NCBI GenBank assembly: GCA_003508835.1
Contig: PUFA01000225.1
Span: 558,001-622,000, forward strand
Source: Eonycteris spelaea
Taxonomy: Eukaryota; Chordata; Mammalia; Chiroptera; Pteropodidae
Length of the DNA stretch: 64,000 nt
Direction: 5' to 3'
Shown here: piece after piece, positions 48,401-60,400 of the stretch
Position numbering within the stretch: position 1 is the first letter of the stretch
How the letters are laid out: the number at the start of each line of letters is the position of its first letter
Made by a program: the position numbers and the translations under genes
Notes under the pieces: model-generated
What the model was told of the DNA's origin: nothing
Seen by the model: the letters and a program-made list of their open reading frames with translations, nothing else
The model's database searches: none

Positions 48401-51400
48401 CTGCTGGAAACTTGACCTAGGACTCTAGAACTGTGAGAGGTAAATGTCTAGATTTAAGCCCCCTAGTCTGTGGTATTTTTGTTTAAGGACTCATACACCT
48501 TCTCCTTTTCCCCTCCCTCTCTTTTTGTGGTCTATAAATACATAAAATTGACCATCTTAACTATTTAAAGTGCCGCACAACTCAGTGGGCATTTGGCATT
48601 TACACAATGTTGTGCAACCATCTCCACAGTCTAGTTCCAGAACAGGTTTTTCACCCAGAGGAAGCCCTGTACCCAATTAGCAGTCCATTTCCCACTGTCC
48701 CTTTCCCTGGCCCTGGCTACCTGAATCAGCCGTTCTCCTACAGATTTGCCTATTCTGGACATTTCATACAATATGTGGCCTTTGAGTCTGGCTTCATTCA
48801 CTCAGCATCATGTTTTCAAGGTTCATCCATGTTGTAACGTGTCAGCACCGTGTTTTTTTTTGATGGCTGCATACCAACCCAAGTGTGCGGTACCTGCCTG
48901 CATTTTTGTTTATTATCCAGCATCAGCACCCTTTTCTTCTCTCAGGTCGAATGATGCCATCAGGATTGGGCGCCCCTACTACTACTTCACCAAGACAACT
49001 CTCATCAGGGTCCCCAGTGATATCCACGCTGCTAAATCAGTTTTCAGCCTTTTTTCCTTAGTTGACCCTTGTCAGCGCATTTAACTCATTTATCACACCC
49101 TCCTTGAAATACTTTCTTTGTAACTTCTGGGACACTATTGTCTCTCGGTTCTTCTTCTGCATCATTGCCCACTATCGCCTGCTCAGTGAGTATTCCCTGC
49201 CCAGAATATTAAAGAGCAAGCCTTCACCTTGACCACTAGCACTCTCCAGGCCCCTTACCTGCATTATTTTTCTCCATAGCCCTTATGCTGTCGACATATG
49301 ATATGTGACTTAACTGTTTTCTCTATCTTCCTCCAAAAGAACCTAAGCTCCATGAGGGCACAGACCTTGACTATGTGGCGCTTAGATTAACCAGCAACTA
49401 AAACAGGGCCTGGCACCCAATAAATGCTTAATAAATATGTGTTAAATAAGGTAAGTGAATAATACACGAGTATCTCCGAGATAATCCAGCCACAATTCTA
49501 CTTGCCCATCTCATATAGAAGCCAAAATACTCATTGTGAAAGTCAGAAAAACAGCCCAGACAGAATCTTTCCAAACCAGAGGCATTTGAGATGGTCAGGT
49601 TTAGAGGAAGACTCAGTTGTTGTGGAGAGCAGTTGGGGCAGCCTTAACCATAAAAAAGTACCAATGATTCACCCTTTCGGATTGCAGAGCCATGTTTCAG
49701 GACCTAGAGCCTCTGTTTCTAAGACTTTCACGTGCAATATGACTCATCAGGGCACCTTGTTAAAATACAGATTCCGATTCATAGGTCTTGGAGAGGAAAG
49801 GGCTGAGATACTGCATTTCTAAGATTCTCTCAAATGATGCTGATGCTACTGGTCTGTGGACTACACTTGATTATCAAGAGACTAGAAGATGATACTGTTT
49901 AACATCGGAAGAAAGCAGGTTTCAAAAGGCATGCAGTGAAGTCAGCTGCAGTGAAAAGGAACTATCTGCACTTCGCTGGGGAGCTAAAACTCGCTGGGTA
50001 GTATAGACGCTGTGGTAGGCAGCTTGTAAAATGAAGCCCACGGTCCCTGTGTACTGCTGTTTACACCCTTGTGCAGTTCTCTCCCGCTGAGTGTGGGCTA
50101 AATTTAGTGACTCACTTCTAGTGAATGGAATGTGGCAGAAGGGATGGTATGTCACACTTCGGAGATTAGGTTATAAAAGACAGTGGCTTCTGTCATGGTG
50201 CTCTCTCACTCACACGCTCCGGGAAGCCAGCTGCCATGTTGGGAGCAGTTCTACAGTGGTGAACTGAGGTAGGCCTCTGGCCGACAGACATCCAGGAATG
50301 GAGGTCCTCAGCCCAACAACCTGTGAGGAACTGAAGCTTGCCAATTCCACAAAGTGGGCCCAGAAGTGGGTCCTTCCCCAGTCGGACCACAGCCCCCAAC
50401 ACCCTCAACGCACCCTAGTGAGACCTACAGCCAAGAACCTCTGGCTAAGATACACCTAAAATTCCTGATCCACAAAAACTGTGACCTAACAATAAACGCT
50501 GATTGCTTTAAGTTGCTAAGTTTTAGGGTAACTTGTTACACAGCAACGGATAATTAATGCAGATGCTAGGACAGGATAATTAATGAGGTCCACTGGAGAG
50601 GCATGCACCCAAGGTTAAATATTCATCGATTTGGATCCTTGAGACGAGGATGCAAACAACCCTCAAAAATGATTATAGCCTGAAATAAAGTACCCCCTCT
50701 GCCCAGGACCCAGAGCAGCGAAGAAGGATCTCGAAGGTCTGGGGCAGGAGACAGTTGCCAGCTATCCACACCTGTTGGTAAATGCGCACTCACCACCTGT
50801 CTTCTTCCTACAGAGCGGTCTTCTTTTCTACCTGTGTCCTAGATTCCATTTATTTTAGAAAACGCTGTGATTATTTATGCTGCGTCTTCTCAATGAAATA
50901 CTTCCATGAGAAAATTCATCATTTTTTTAATCAGAAGAAACAGTAAAAAAAAAAAAAAAAGCGATCATTTGAATTGATGCAATTCCCACATTTCCTTCAA
51001 AAGCGGCCACCATCTCCAGCGCTCTTCTGTATCTCCCCTCCTTCAAGTTCCCCTGCATCATCTCTTCAGCAGGAAGAAAATGTGGGGGAGAAAATGAGCT
51101 CATTGAGCTCACATACACAGTCACCCTGGAACCTGTCTGCTCCCCGCCTGCTCCTTGCTCTGGGGGGTGGACTAGGCTAACTTTGAGGGCCGGTACCGGT
51201 CAGTACAGGCAGGCAAGGATGGTGGCCCTCCGGGACTGACTGACTGAGTCATTACCAGACTTTCCATCTCGTCAGCCTAGACCAGGCAGCATGTGAACAC
51301 CCCGGGTGAGTCATGGGGGTTCTGAACTCAAAGGCAGGTGGTGGTGCTGAGTCAGGGCTCGGCGAAGGAATGGAGCAGACACAGCTGCACGGAGGAGGCA

Positions 51401-54400
51401 GGCTGCAGAGCCAGGACCCTCTGTCATTCTGCAGTGCCAGCAACAGGGTGGTGTGGGGGCCCCAGAAAGGTCTCGGGCTGGGGCCAGTAACCCAGATGCT
51501 TAGAGAGCCAGGCTGACCATGAACTTGCAAGTGAGCCAAGGCTCATGAGATGGTCTCTAAATATGTATTTCTTTGAAGCAGAGGCCAACCAACTAGGAAG
51601 ACTCTTTATTTTCACAAAGAAGTATGTACTAAAGAAAAAAAACCCAAGGCCTTTGGTCTAATTTTTTTTTTCTACCTTTTGATAGATTTGTGGATCTAGA
51701 GAAACGTTTCTCTGCTATATTAAAAAACCCTCAGTATTGGGGCTTGTTGAGGAGAACTGGAGATGGCAGGGGAGTGCCTGTCTCATCTGACCAGCAGTCC
51801 TTACTCGGCACCACAGGGAACTGGTGCCTCGTGGGAATGCAGATCCAGTACTGCCGGATCGCAGAATGTTTTTGAGAGAAGCTGAGAGAAGCTAGAAATC
51901 TGGGTATTTTTAAGTAACCCCCCTGATATTGAAATGTTCCAAGACACAGTGGACTGAAAGGAAACACATCCATGGGCCAGAAACACATACCTGGCCCTCA
52001 GGTTGCCCATGTATAACTTTTGGTCTAGATGGTTGAGGGAGACGCTGCAGAGAAAGCAACGTGAAAAGACAGGTGGCCTAAGAGGAGAAGCAGCACATAC
52101 CCTCGGTTGCCTTTGCTGACTCGTGCCTGCCCTGGGCAAGGACACATTGCTTGGATGGGATGCTCTCTCCAAGCCCAAGGCCTGCTCAGACTTCTCTTCT
52201 AGCTACACCGTCTCCCTGGGTGATTAGATAGATGCCCCCATGGAATGATGACTCCGTGCTGACACCTCCACTCCAGGTTTCTTCCATGAGCGTCAAATTC
52301 TTATGTTTGCCAGCCTACTTAGAATCGCCCCCTTGGAAGACTAACATGCACTTCACTTTAACATGCCCGCACTGGCACCTTGTCTTGATTCCTTCCTCCA
52401 CATCTGGTCCTCCTTGACTCCATAAATGGCATCACCACTTCTCTGTTGCTCATGCTAAAGGATTCTTCTCTTGCCTCGTATTCCACACCCTACCTATCAG
52501 GAAGTCCTGTCAATGCCATGTTCAGAATAGATCTCAAACCGGAGCCCTCCTTGCCGCCCTCCATCATCACCTGCCAGTCTAAGCCACCACCAATCCAGCC
52601 GAGCCCCTGCAATAACCTCTGAAGAGTCTCTCTGCTTCCCTTCTTATAGTAACTTCTATAGTAACGATTCTCTCTCTTATAGTAACTTCTCCACAAAGTA
52701 GTCAGCAGGTTCTTTAAAACCATAGACCAGATCACAACGCTCCTGCTTAAAACTTTCTGATAGCTTCTCAAATCCAAACCCGTCAGAACCATGACTGTCG
52801 GGGCTTTCCCGGTGCCTTCCTCCTTCAGCTTCCGTAGGCTGCTGCTCATACATCGCCCCCTTGGAGAGGCCTTCCTGACCACCCCTCTGCAGGGGCGCTC
52901 CCTTTCACTCCTGCCCCATTCAGGCCCTGCACTCGATCCCTTAACTTATTCTTTATTTTTCTTCTGAGCACCTATTGCTACTTGACATACCTGTTATTGT
53001 CTGTCTCTTACACCCCCCTCCCCACAAATGTGAGCTAAATGATATCACAGCTTTCGTCTCTTATTTCATGATGTATTCATATAGCCTATATCTGTGTCCA
53101 GCACATAGTACGTGATGAGCTGACACAGGCCTGTAGCTAAACTTCCAGGGGCCAAAGCCAAAGCCCGATCCAGTGTGCTCACTGGGAAGTCTACTCACTG
53201 GTTGAGGAAGGCAAAGAGGTATCTCATGATAATCAGAGTGGTTTTGGGCTGGACCAGGAGGACTTTCCGGATGTGCTGAGCTCTCTCCTGAAGGTTGTCC
53301 ATTGCTGAAAGAAGAAAGCCATGTGTTATCCTCCACTATGACTGAGGTCCCAGGAAGTAATGGTAAAAAGGCCCTTACTACTAGCAGGTGCAATGCAGAG
53401 AGCGGCCAGGTCAAATCCACACACACAGCACTGGTAAACTACATCAGGCATTTCATCCTTGTGGCTCCTTGGGGTGGGGTACCTGCCATGCTCCGCTTAC
53501 CCATGGAGGACTTGAGCTATGTGCTTCTTGGGCACAGAAGGGGTTGCCGATGTCCCCCAAGCATCTACCACCCTCTTACTAAGACAACCAGACAAGGAAC
53601 TGTCCATAAACCTGCTATGACTGCTCAACACTCTGCCTTAGAGGACCTACGTGTGGGGAGGGAGAGGCTGGGCAGGTCCTGTCTTGCTGGCTCTACACAT
53701 GCATCGCCTCATCCTCTGCACAAGTCTGGATTATCTTCCCCTCTCCCTTACCTGCAGTACAGATAAGGAGAACGTGCCCAGAGACAATGGCTGTCCCTGT
53801 GTAAGTGGCCCTAGGCTGGTGGCCTCCATCATGGCCAGTGTGCCACACAGATATTATGAGTGTCTTTATGTAAAAAAGAAATGGGAAGCAGTAGATGATG
53901 AGGACATCTCAAGGGAGAATTGGGCAGCCAAGGTATTTCGTACTGTGTTGGTAGCCCCAGTTCACTTAAGATCTTCTACATAGGCCGAGTCTTAGAAAAA
54001 GACGTGAAGACATGAGGCATGCATATATTTAATTAACCACAGAACTCATTTTCACTAGACCCCCACAAATAGTAGGTCGACAAATAAAACAAGAGAGCTT
54101 CCTGAATGCTCAGGGCCTTTCTCTCTCAGAGTAAGAGAGAAAGACAGTGCTCAGGGCATATACTGAGTCAGACTGGAAACTCGGGGGTCATGAAGATCCT
54201 TGTCAATCTGGGAAGAAGGATCTTTTCTCAATGTCAAAGGTACTGCTTTCTCTACCCTCTGGAGCCATCATTCCAACGGAGTCTGTTTCTAGGATGACCT
54301 GGTATTAATCCAAGTCCCCAGGGATTGTTTTCCATGGAGAATGAATGAGAGGATGTTCCAGTATAATGATTTAAAGTAAATGACCAGGAGTAGCTTTTTA

Positions 54401-57400
54401 AGTCCCAAATTTTGAAGTAAGAGGCAGAGAACCTCTAAGGAGGATGGAAACTCTATCTCTCCCTGAGAAAATATCATATTGCTACTTTTAAATGTGCAGA
54501 GGGCTTTTATTCCTAGAGCACATATTAACACATCCAGCAGGTAAGCCATGCCATGTTTAAAGCAACTTGAAGGAAATATTTACAATACCTATGCTTTCTC
54601 CTCTTGAAAAGCACAAGCACTAACATATAAGCTTACAGTAATGGAAAAGGACTGTCTTATACATAAATATAAATGTATTTTTTTTTAAATATAAATGTAT
54701 TTTACTGAAGAAAGATAAAGCCCAGCAAAACAAAGGCATTTAAGGAGAACCAGAAAGAAAAAGGCAGGCATTCTGACTTGTGGTTCTAGATGCTTGCTGA
54801 AATGTCCTTCTACCTCCTCGCCAACCAGGGTATGAAGGAATGAGGGTGAGGAGGAGAAAATTCACTTAAGAAAAAGAAAAAAGGAAAACAATGCTGAAAA
54901 GCTTCTGAGAAAAAAAGATAACCTTGTGGAAATTCTTATCTGTTGCTACCAGATGATCTGGCTCAGGAGCCAGTCCGAGGCCAGGAATGTACTTACTGAC
55001 GCAAGCCATCAGGTCATGGAAGATGTCTTTGGGGAAGAGAGGATGTTCCAGCCCCCGGAAGTAAAGTTTCAGGACGCCAGCTATGGAATCCATGTCATGG
55101 TCGTTCTGGTCCCCAGCCAGGGGGTCCTCCCCTGAGGACAAGCATCCCCCAAAAGGAAAGAGAGGGTGAGTGAGAGAGGTGAAACATGTAGGATGAAGCA
55201 GAGGTGGTGGGGAAGGGGTGCCCGATTCAAGTCCTCCTCCCAGTCCATCAGCTCTCTGCCCAGCATGGTGGCCATGAAGAGGGTGGACCAGGGACTAGAT
55301 GAAGCAAAGGCTGTTTAGGCTCAGGGGCCCCAGGGCCAGGGAAGGGCACAGAATCCATTAGTATAAATTTGCTTGTGCCAGACTAGCTCAGGGACATTCC
55401 CTACGGGCTGGGGATGGGATAACGGCTCTCTCATAAGAATCATGAAACCAGGCTGGGACTGAAGTCCTGGGGGAGAAAAATGAGGCCAGGGAGGCCAGCC
55501 CCTCTGCTAGCTCCCACTCCTCCTGGCCTGCAACAAAGGACACCTACTTACAGGAGAACAATCATGCTGGAGTTCCCCATGGAAAATTTCATATCAGATG
55601 TAATTAGATTTAATGATAGGACCAACCTCAAATTGAAACTATATATATCCATTACAGCGACGGAAATTGCCAAAGCTTGCCCATTACCTTAATAGCCCAC
55701 AAGATAATAAATGGGCTACGATGAACAGGCACATTAGCCTTGATATTAACTGCCACCAAGGGTTCCGAATAAAGCCATAAACCACCCAGATACCACGGTT
55801 AAGTTCTTGGGTTTCAGCACATCATCCGCAGGAGAAAGGCGGGATGGGTGGGGCTGAGGAGGAAGCAGCTGGGGTGGGTGTTGGCATCCCCCGCATCTAG
55901 GGGGAAATGTCTATAAGAGAGCAGGTGCCAGGCTGAAGAGGAAGGCAAACTGGCTTCATAACCTCTTGGTACCTTCTCAGAGGGGAAAGGGTGGAGCCAA
56001 TATCACAGGGGAATGGCAGACATTTGGTCTTATCTTCCAGGCTGTTTCCTCACCTCTCTCAAAGGCGTTTTTTATGTCATTCACTTCCACCTGGGATCCT
56101 GACACCCGAAAAATTCCTTCATGCTGTAGTCCTAGAAAGTCAGGGAAACGTGATCAAGGAGAAGAAAAGGCAAATTCACAACCACAACCCCAGGCTTAGA
56201 TGACTGTCTATCACTGCCAGCCAGTGCGTATTTAAGTAGCCTTTCTCTCTTCTTCTGGCCAAAGGAGAAAATAGGTGCAAGGATGCTCAAAAAGTCACTG
56301 GAATGGATATGAAGCATTGCTGCAAAGTAAGCACCAAGTCAGAGACTTAAGGAAAGAAATGTCTACACCCAGCTCCATTCCTGACTCCTAGGGAGGCCAC
56401 AAGTGAATTCCTTCCCCAGCCTTTGCTTCCCTGTTCCCATTTGCAAAGTGGGGAAGTGACCACTGACACCTTGTTATTACCGGGATCAGGAACGGGAGCC
56501 ATGGGCAGGTCAGGCAAGTCATTAGATACCATCAGAAGAGTTTCATGAGGTCTGAGATTATCATTATTGCTTTAGCTGTTCTGATACTGTTCAGCTGTTC
56601 TAGGGCACAATGCTTTGATTACTTATGAAAAAGAAAGGACATGAAAAGTTAAGTGATAAGTCAATGGACAGAATTGCCAGGCACCGTGCTACATTGGTTC
56701 TTGACTACAACTTTAAAGACAAGGATGCATGAATATAATACTATGATAATGTGCATGAAAACTTGGTCTTCTTAGGTTTTATTAGAGTAGAAATAATCAT
56801 AAAACATAATGGCTGTGCGGTGACTGCTGCTAAGCAATGATTTCATATAAATAAATCGAGTGCTCGTCACAATGGCCATGTAAGGTGGGAGTACCTGTAA
56901 GCCCATTTTCTAAGTGAGGGGACTGATGAGTGATGACCAGGCTTTGGTTGCCAGGGGATAAGAACCAGAGAAAGGACACAAACCCAGGCCTTCTGGCTGC
57001 AACTGTATGCTCATTCCTGAATGCCAGGCTTGTGGGGCCTATTAGAGTGAATGTGCAGGGAGGGTGGGAACCTATTTATTAGCCTGAACATCAATATGCT
57101 TCTAGAGAACACCACACACACAACGGCAGAACTGGTAAGGGATCCAGAAAGCACGTCATTAGTGCCGAGCCTTTAGCACATGAGACTTACCCAGCCTTTC
57201 TCAGGAGCCCTGTGTCTGAATCTTGGGCATTTTGTCAAAGTCTCTCTCTTATGGCATGATCCCTTGAAAATTCTGCCATCAGTGAAATCTCAAACAAATT
57301 TCTTTTTAGGAAAACAAAATAGGATAATGCTACATTTGCCCACTGTTTTAGGGCTACCCTCTCGGTGAGGGGGTGACTGTATTCCATCAGCCAAACCTTT

Positions 57401-60400
57401 GAAGGTAAACCACACAGGCCAGGGCTGAACTCCTGAATCCAACTGAAGCAATATTAAAAAGTAAGCAGAGGGATTTAATTACCTGGCTTGTAATAGGACT
57501 TGAGCTGTCCGCTCCTTTAAGGGAATCTCCAGAATATTCTTACAGAATAGCAACCATTTTAAAACCCCATTAGTACCAATGTCCTATTACCGTATTAGTT
57601 ACCAATGGGATGTAACAGCCATATAATATTGTTTAAACACAAACTATAAACAGCAAGTATTCTGACAGTCACATACCCAGTGAGTTGACAAAATCACAGT
57701 AGATTAGAAGAAAATGTCACCTCAGGGACCAGGCTACTCTGCATGTTCTAGCTGATGAAGCCAATGACTTGCTAAGAGAGGATCACCTTGGTGCTTTTTG
57801 GTAGGTTAGACCATCAAGGAAAAACTGCTTTGGACCATGGGCCCAGACAGGAAGAAATCCTAGGGGAGCTTATTGGAAACTGGGCAGCAGGACTGAGACA
57901 TGATGACAGCCCCTTTCCGTCTGGCTTCTGTTTCCCCTTGAGAACCTAGGCTTTAGAAGTGACGCTCTGTGTTCTTGCTTAATGGACGGAATCTTTAGTG
58001 TCTAATGTAATGATTCTGAAAAGAGCAACATTAATAAATGGTCGGTTTCCGGAAAGTAAAGGGGAAAAGCAGTTGGCAGGTAAGGCCTCACATTACCAGC
58101 CTGACACATCCATGACCATTTTCATTTTTTCTTAGTGCGCACTAATGTAAAAATATAAAACCAATCTGTTATTTGGAAATGGCATAAAACCTTCCCTTTG
58201 GGGCTGGATCCAGCTGTTGTCAGAGTTGCTTTCCCAGAGAATTCTTGACGTGATCGCTACAACACTACTTCCTGCTCACAATGAAAACGGTGGAGGTTTT
58301 CCGCCCTGACTCGGTCTCTGTCGTTCCTCACATGCCTTTTCTTTAAGTCGTCCTGGATCGCCCTGACCCACCATTGGCAGATGAGCCTCAGCTTTCTCAT
58401 CTACAGAATGCAGACTATAAGATCTCTCTCCCAGGGGACAGAAAAATAGCAGAAGCATGCAAATTCCAAGAATTAGTGGGCTGCAGACACTTTGGGATTG
58501 ACCAAAGTTATGAACCCTGTCCTCATTAAATGTACAAACACAAAAATTTTAACCATAATTTTTAGGGAGTTCAGGAATACCTTGAATCTCTCTCTATTGG
58601 GGGAAAAAGTTCAATTTAGCTGAGCAAATTTTTTTTTTCAACAGGTATTATGCAGTTTTTTATTCTTTAAATAAACAATATGTTTATCTATTTGTTCAAT
58701 CCTAGAATGCACATAAAATGGCTTCAAAATTGCTAGCCCATATCCTCATGATATAAACAATGACTGTATAGCTCTTTTCATCTTTAGACTTACAGTGTAT
58801 AATCAAAATACTGTTTTCCAAAGTTACCTCGTTATTGTCTTCATCATCTCAGAGTGCTTTTGCTGTTTATTTGTAATAGAGTTAGGTTTATTTGTTCCTG
58901 TCTGCATTCCATTTGGGGTTTTAATACCATCTTTGTTTTATTCACCTGTTTATCTTTTGAGTATGAGGAAAACTAATGCAGTTTTAAAAGTCAAATTTAC
59001 ACGAAAAAGGAATACTCGGAGAAATGTCACCCTCTATTTCCCATTCCATTCTTTTACCCTTTTTATCATCTGTGTAGATGGACAATCAAATGTTAGTTTC
59101 TGGATTTCTTCTTGCAGAAGTGAGAAGACACACGTATATTCTTATACCTGCTTCTTGCTTACACGAAAGGTAGCATACTTTAGATACTCTTTTGCACTTT
59201 GCTTATTTTCACTTGATAATATATCCTGGAAATCTCTCCATGTCATTTCCTAGGGATTTTCCTCATTCTTTTTTTGTAGCTGCATAGTATTCCACTGTGT
59301 GGATATACCACAGTTTATTCAAGCACTTTTCTATGTGAAGGCATTTAAGTTGTTTCTAATATTTTGCAATTGTAAATGATGTGCAACAAGTAACCTTGTT
59401 CATTTGTATTTCTGTTGGAGGTGTAAGGGTAAATACAAAGATTGATGGATCAGAAGATAAGTGCATGTGTGGTTTTGCTAGATATTGCCAAATTCCCCTC
59501 CAAAAGGGCTGCACTGATTTGCATTGCCATCAGCAATATGTGCGCATGTCTGTTTTCCAGAGCCACACCACAAAAACATGCTAAGTTTTTTGTCTCTTCA
59601 TGCACTGTGCCTGTACAGAGGCAGGAATGGGTAATTTCAAAACACAAAATCCAAACTCATCCACTTCTCAGCTCCTCCACGGCTCACATCCTGGGCCAGG
59701 CCACAGTCATGTCTTCCCTCGGCTACTGCAGTAGCCTCCTATTTCCTTCTATGGTCTCAATCTATTACGGTCGCCCAGCACTCCTTTAAAAAGATCACTC
59801 CCTGTTTGAAATTCTCCAATAGCTTTCTTAACTCACTCAGAATAAAATCCCTACCTTAGCCACAGAGCCCTAAGAGTCTGGCCACTCTCCTCTCCACCCA
59901 CTCTGCTCCGGCCACACTGGCCTGTGTGCTGGTCCCTGCATATTCCAAGGATCTTTGCATTTGATGCTCCCTGTCCCAAAGCACTCTTCCCCAGACACCC
60001 ACATGGCGACTCCCTTACTTCCTTTAGGACTCTGCTCAAATGTCACCTTAAGTGATAGAAGGCCTTTACCCTGAACCTGTCTAGGGCAGTGTCCCTCCTC
60101 TTTCTCCATCTCCTCACAGTGCTTTTTACTTTCATGACTCACCCATACCTGGCATATTATATTTATTTAGCTAGTTATTGAATGCACCTGTGATCATCTG
60201 TTTATGTCCTTCAGTAGAATGCAAAGTTCATGAAGACAGGAACTTCTTCTGGGCACACGATGAGCAGTCAGTGTATATGTTTGAATAAGGATGGCATAAT
60301 GGAGGAAAGAATAGGAGTTCAGACTATCTTCTTCCTATTGTCCTTGAAACAAGTAATTCTCCCCTGAACTTTAGTTTGGACTTATCTTTACCAACTGCTT

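Larger units (their letters stand above)
44550..53198. other. Long SRGAP2 intron, rich in old repeats
   Basis: This is the largest intron in the window, 8.6 kb within the RhoGAP-coding part. It carries an MIR, two MaLR LTR remnants, an L1M fragment, L2 elements and a MER5. No coding exon was recognised, and none is needed by phase. Confidence 0.7.

Noticed and set aside
48130..50575. Endogenous retrovirus with genes
   Set aside because: Only solo LTR remnants of the MaLR group are present; no internal coding sequence is seen between or beside them.
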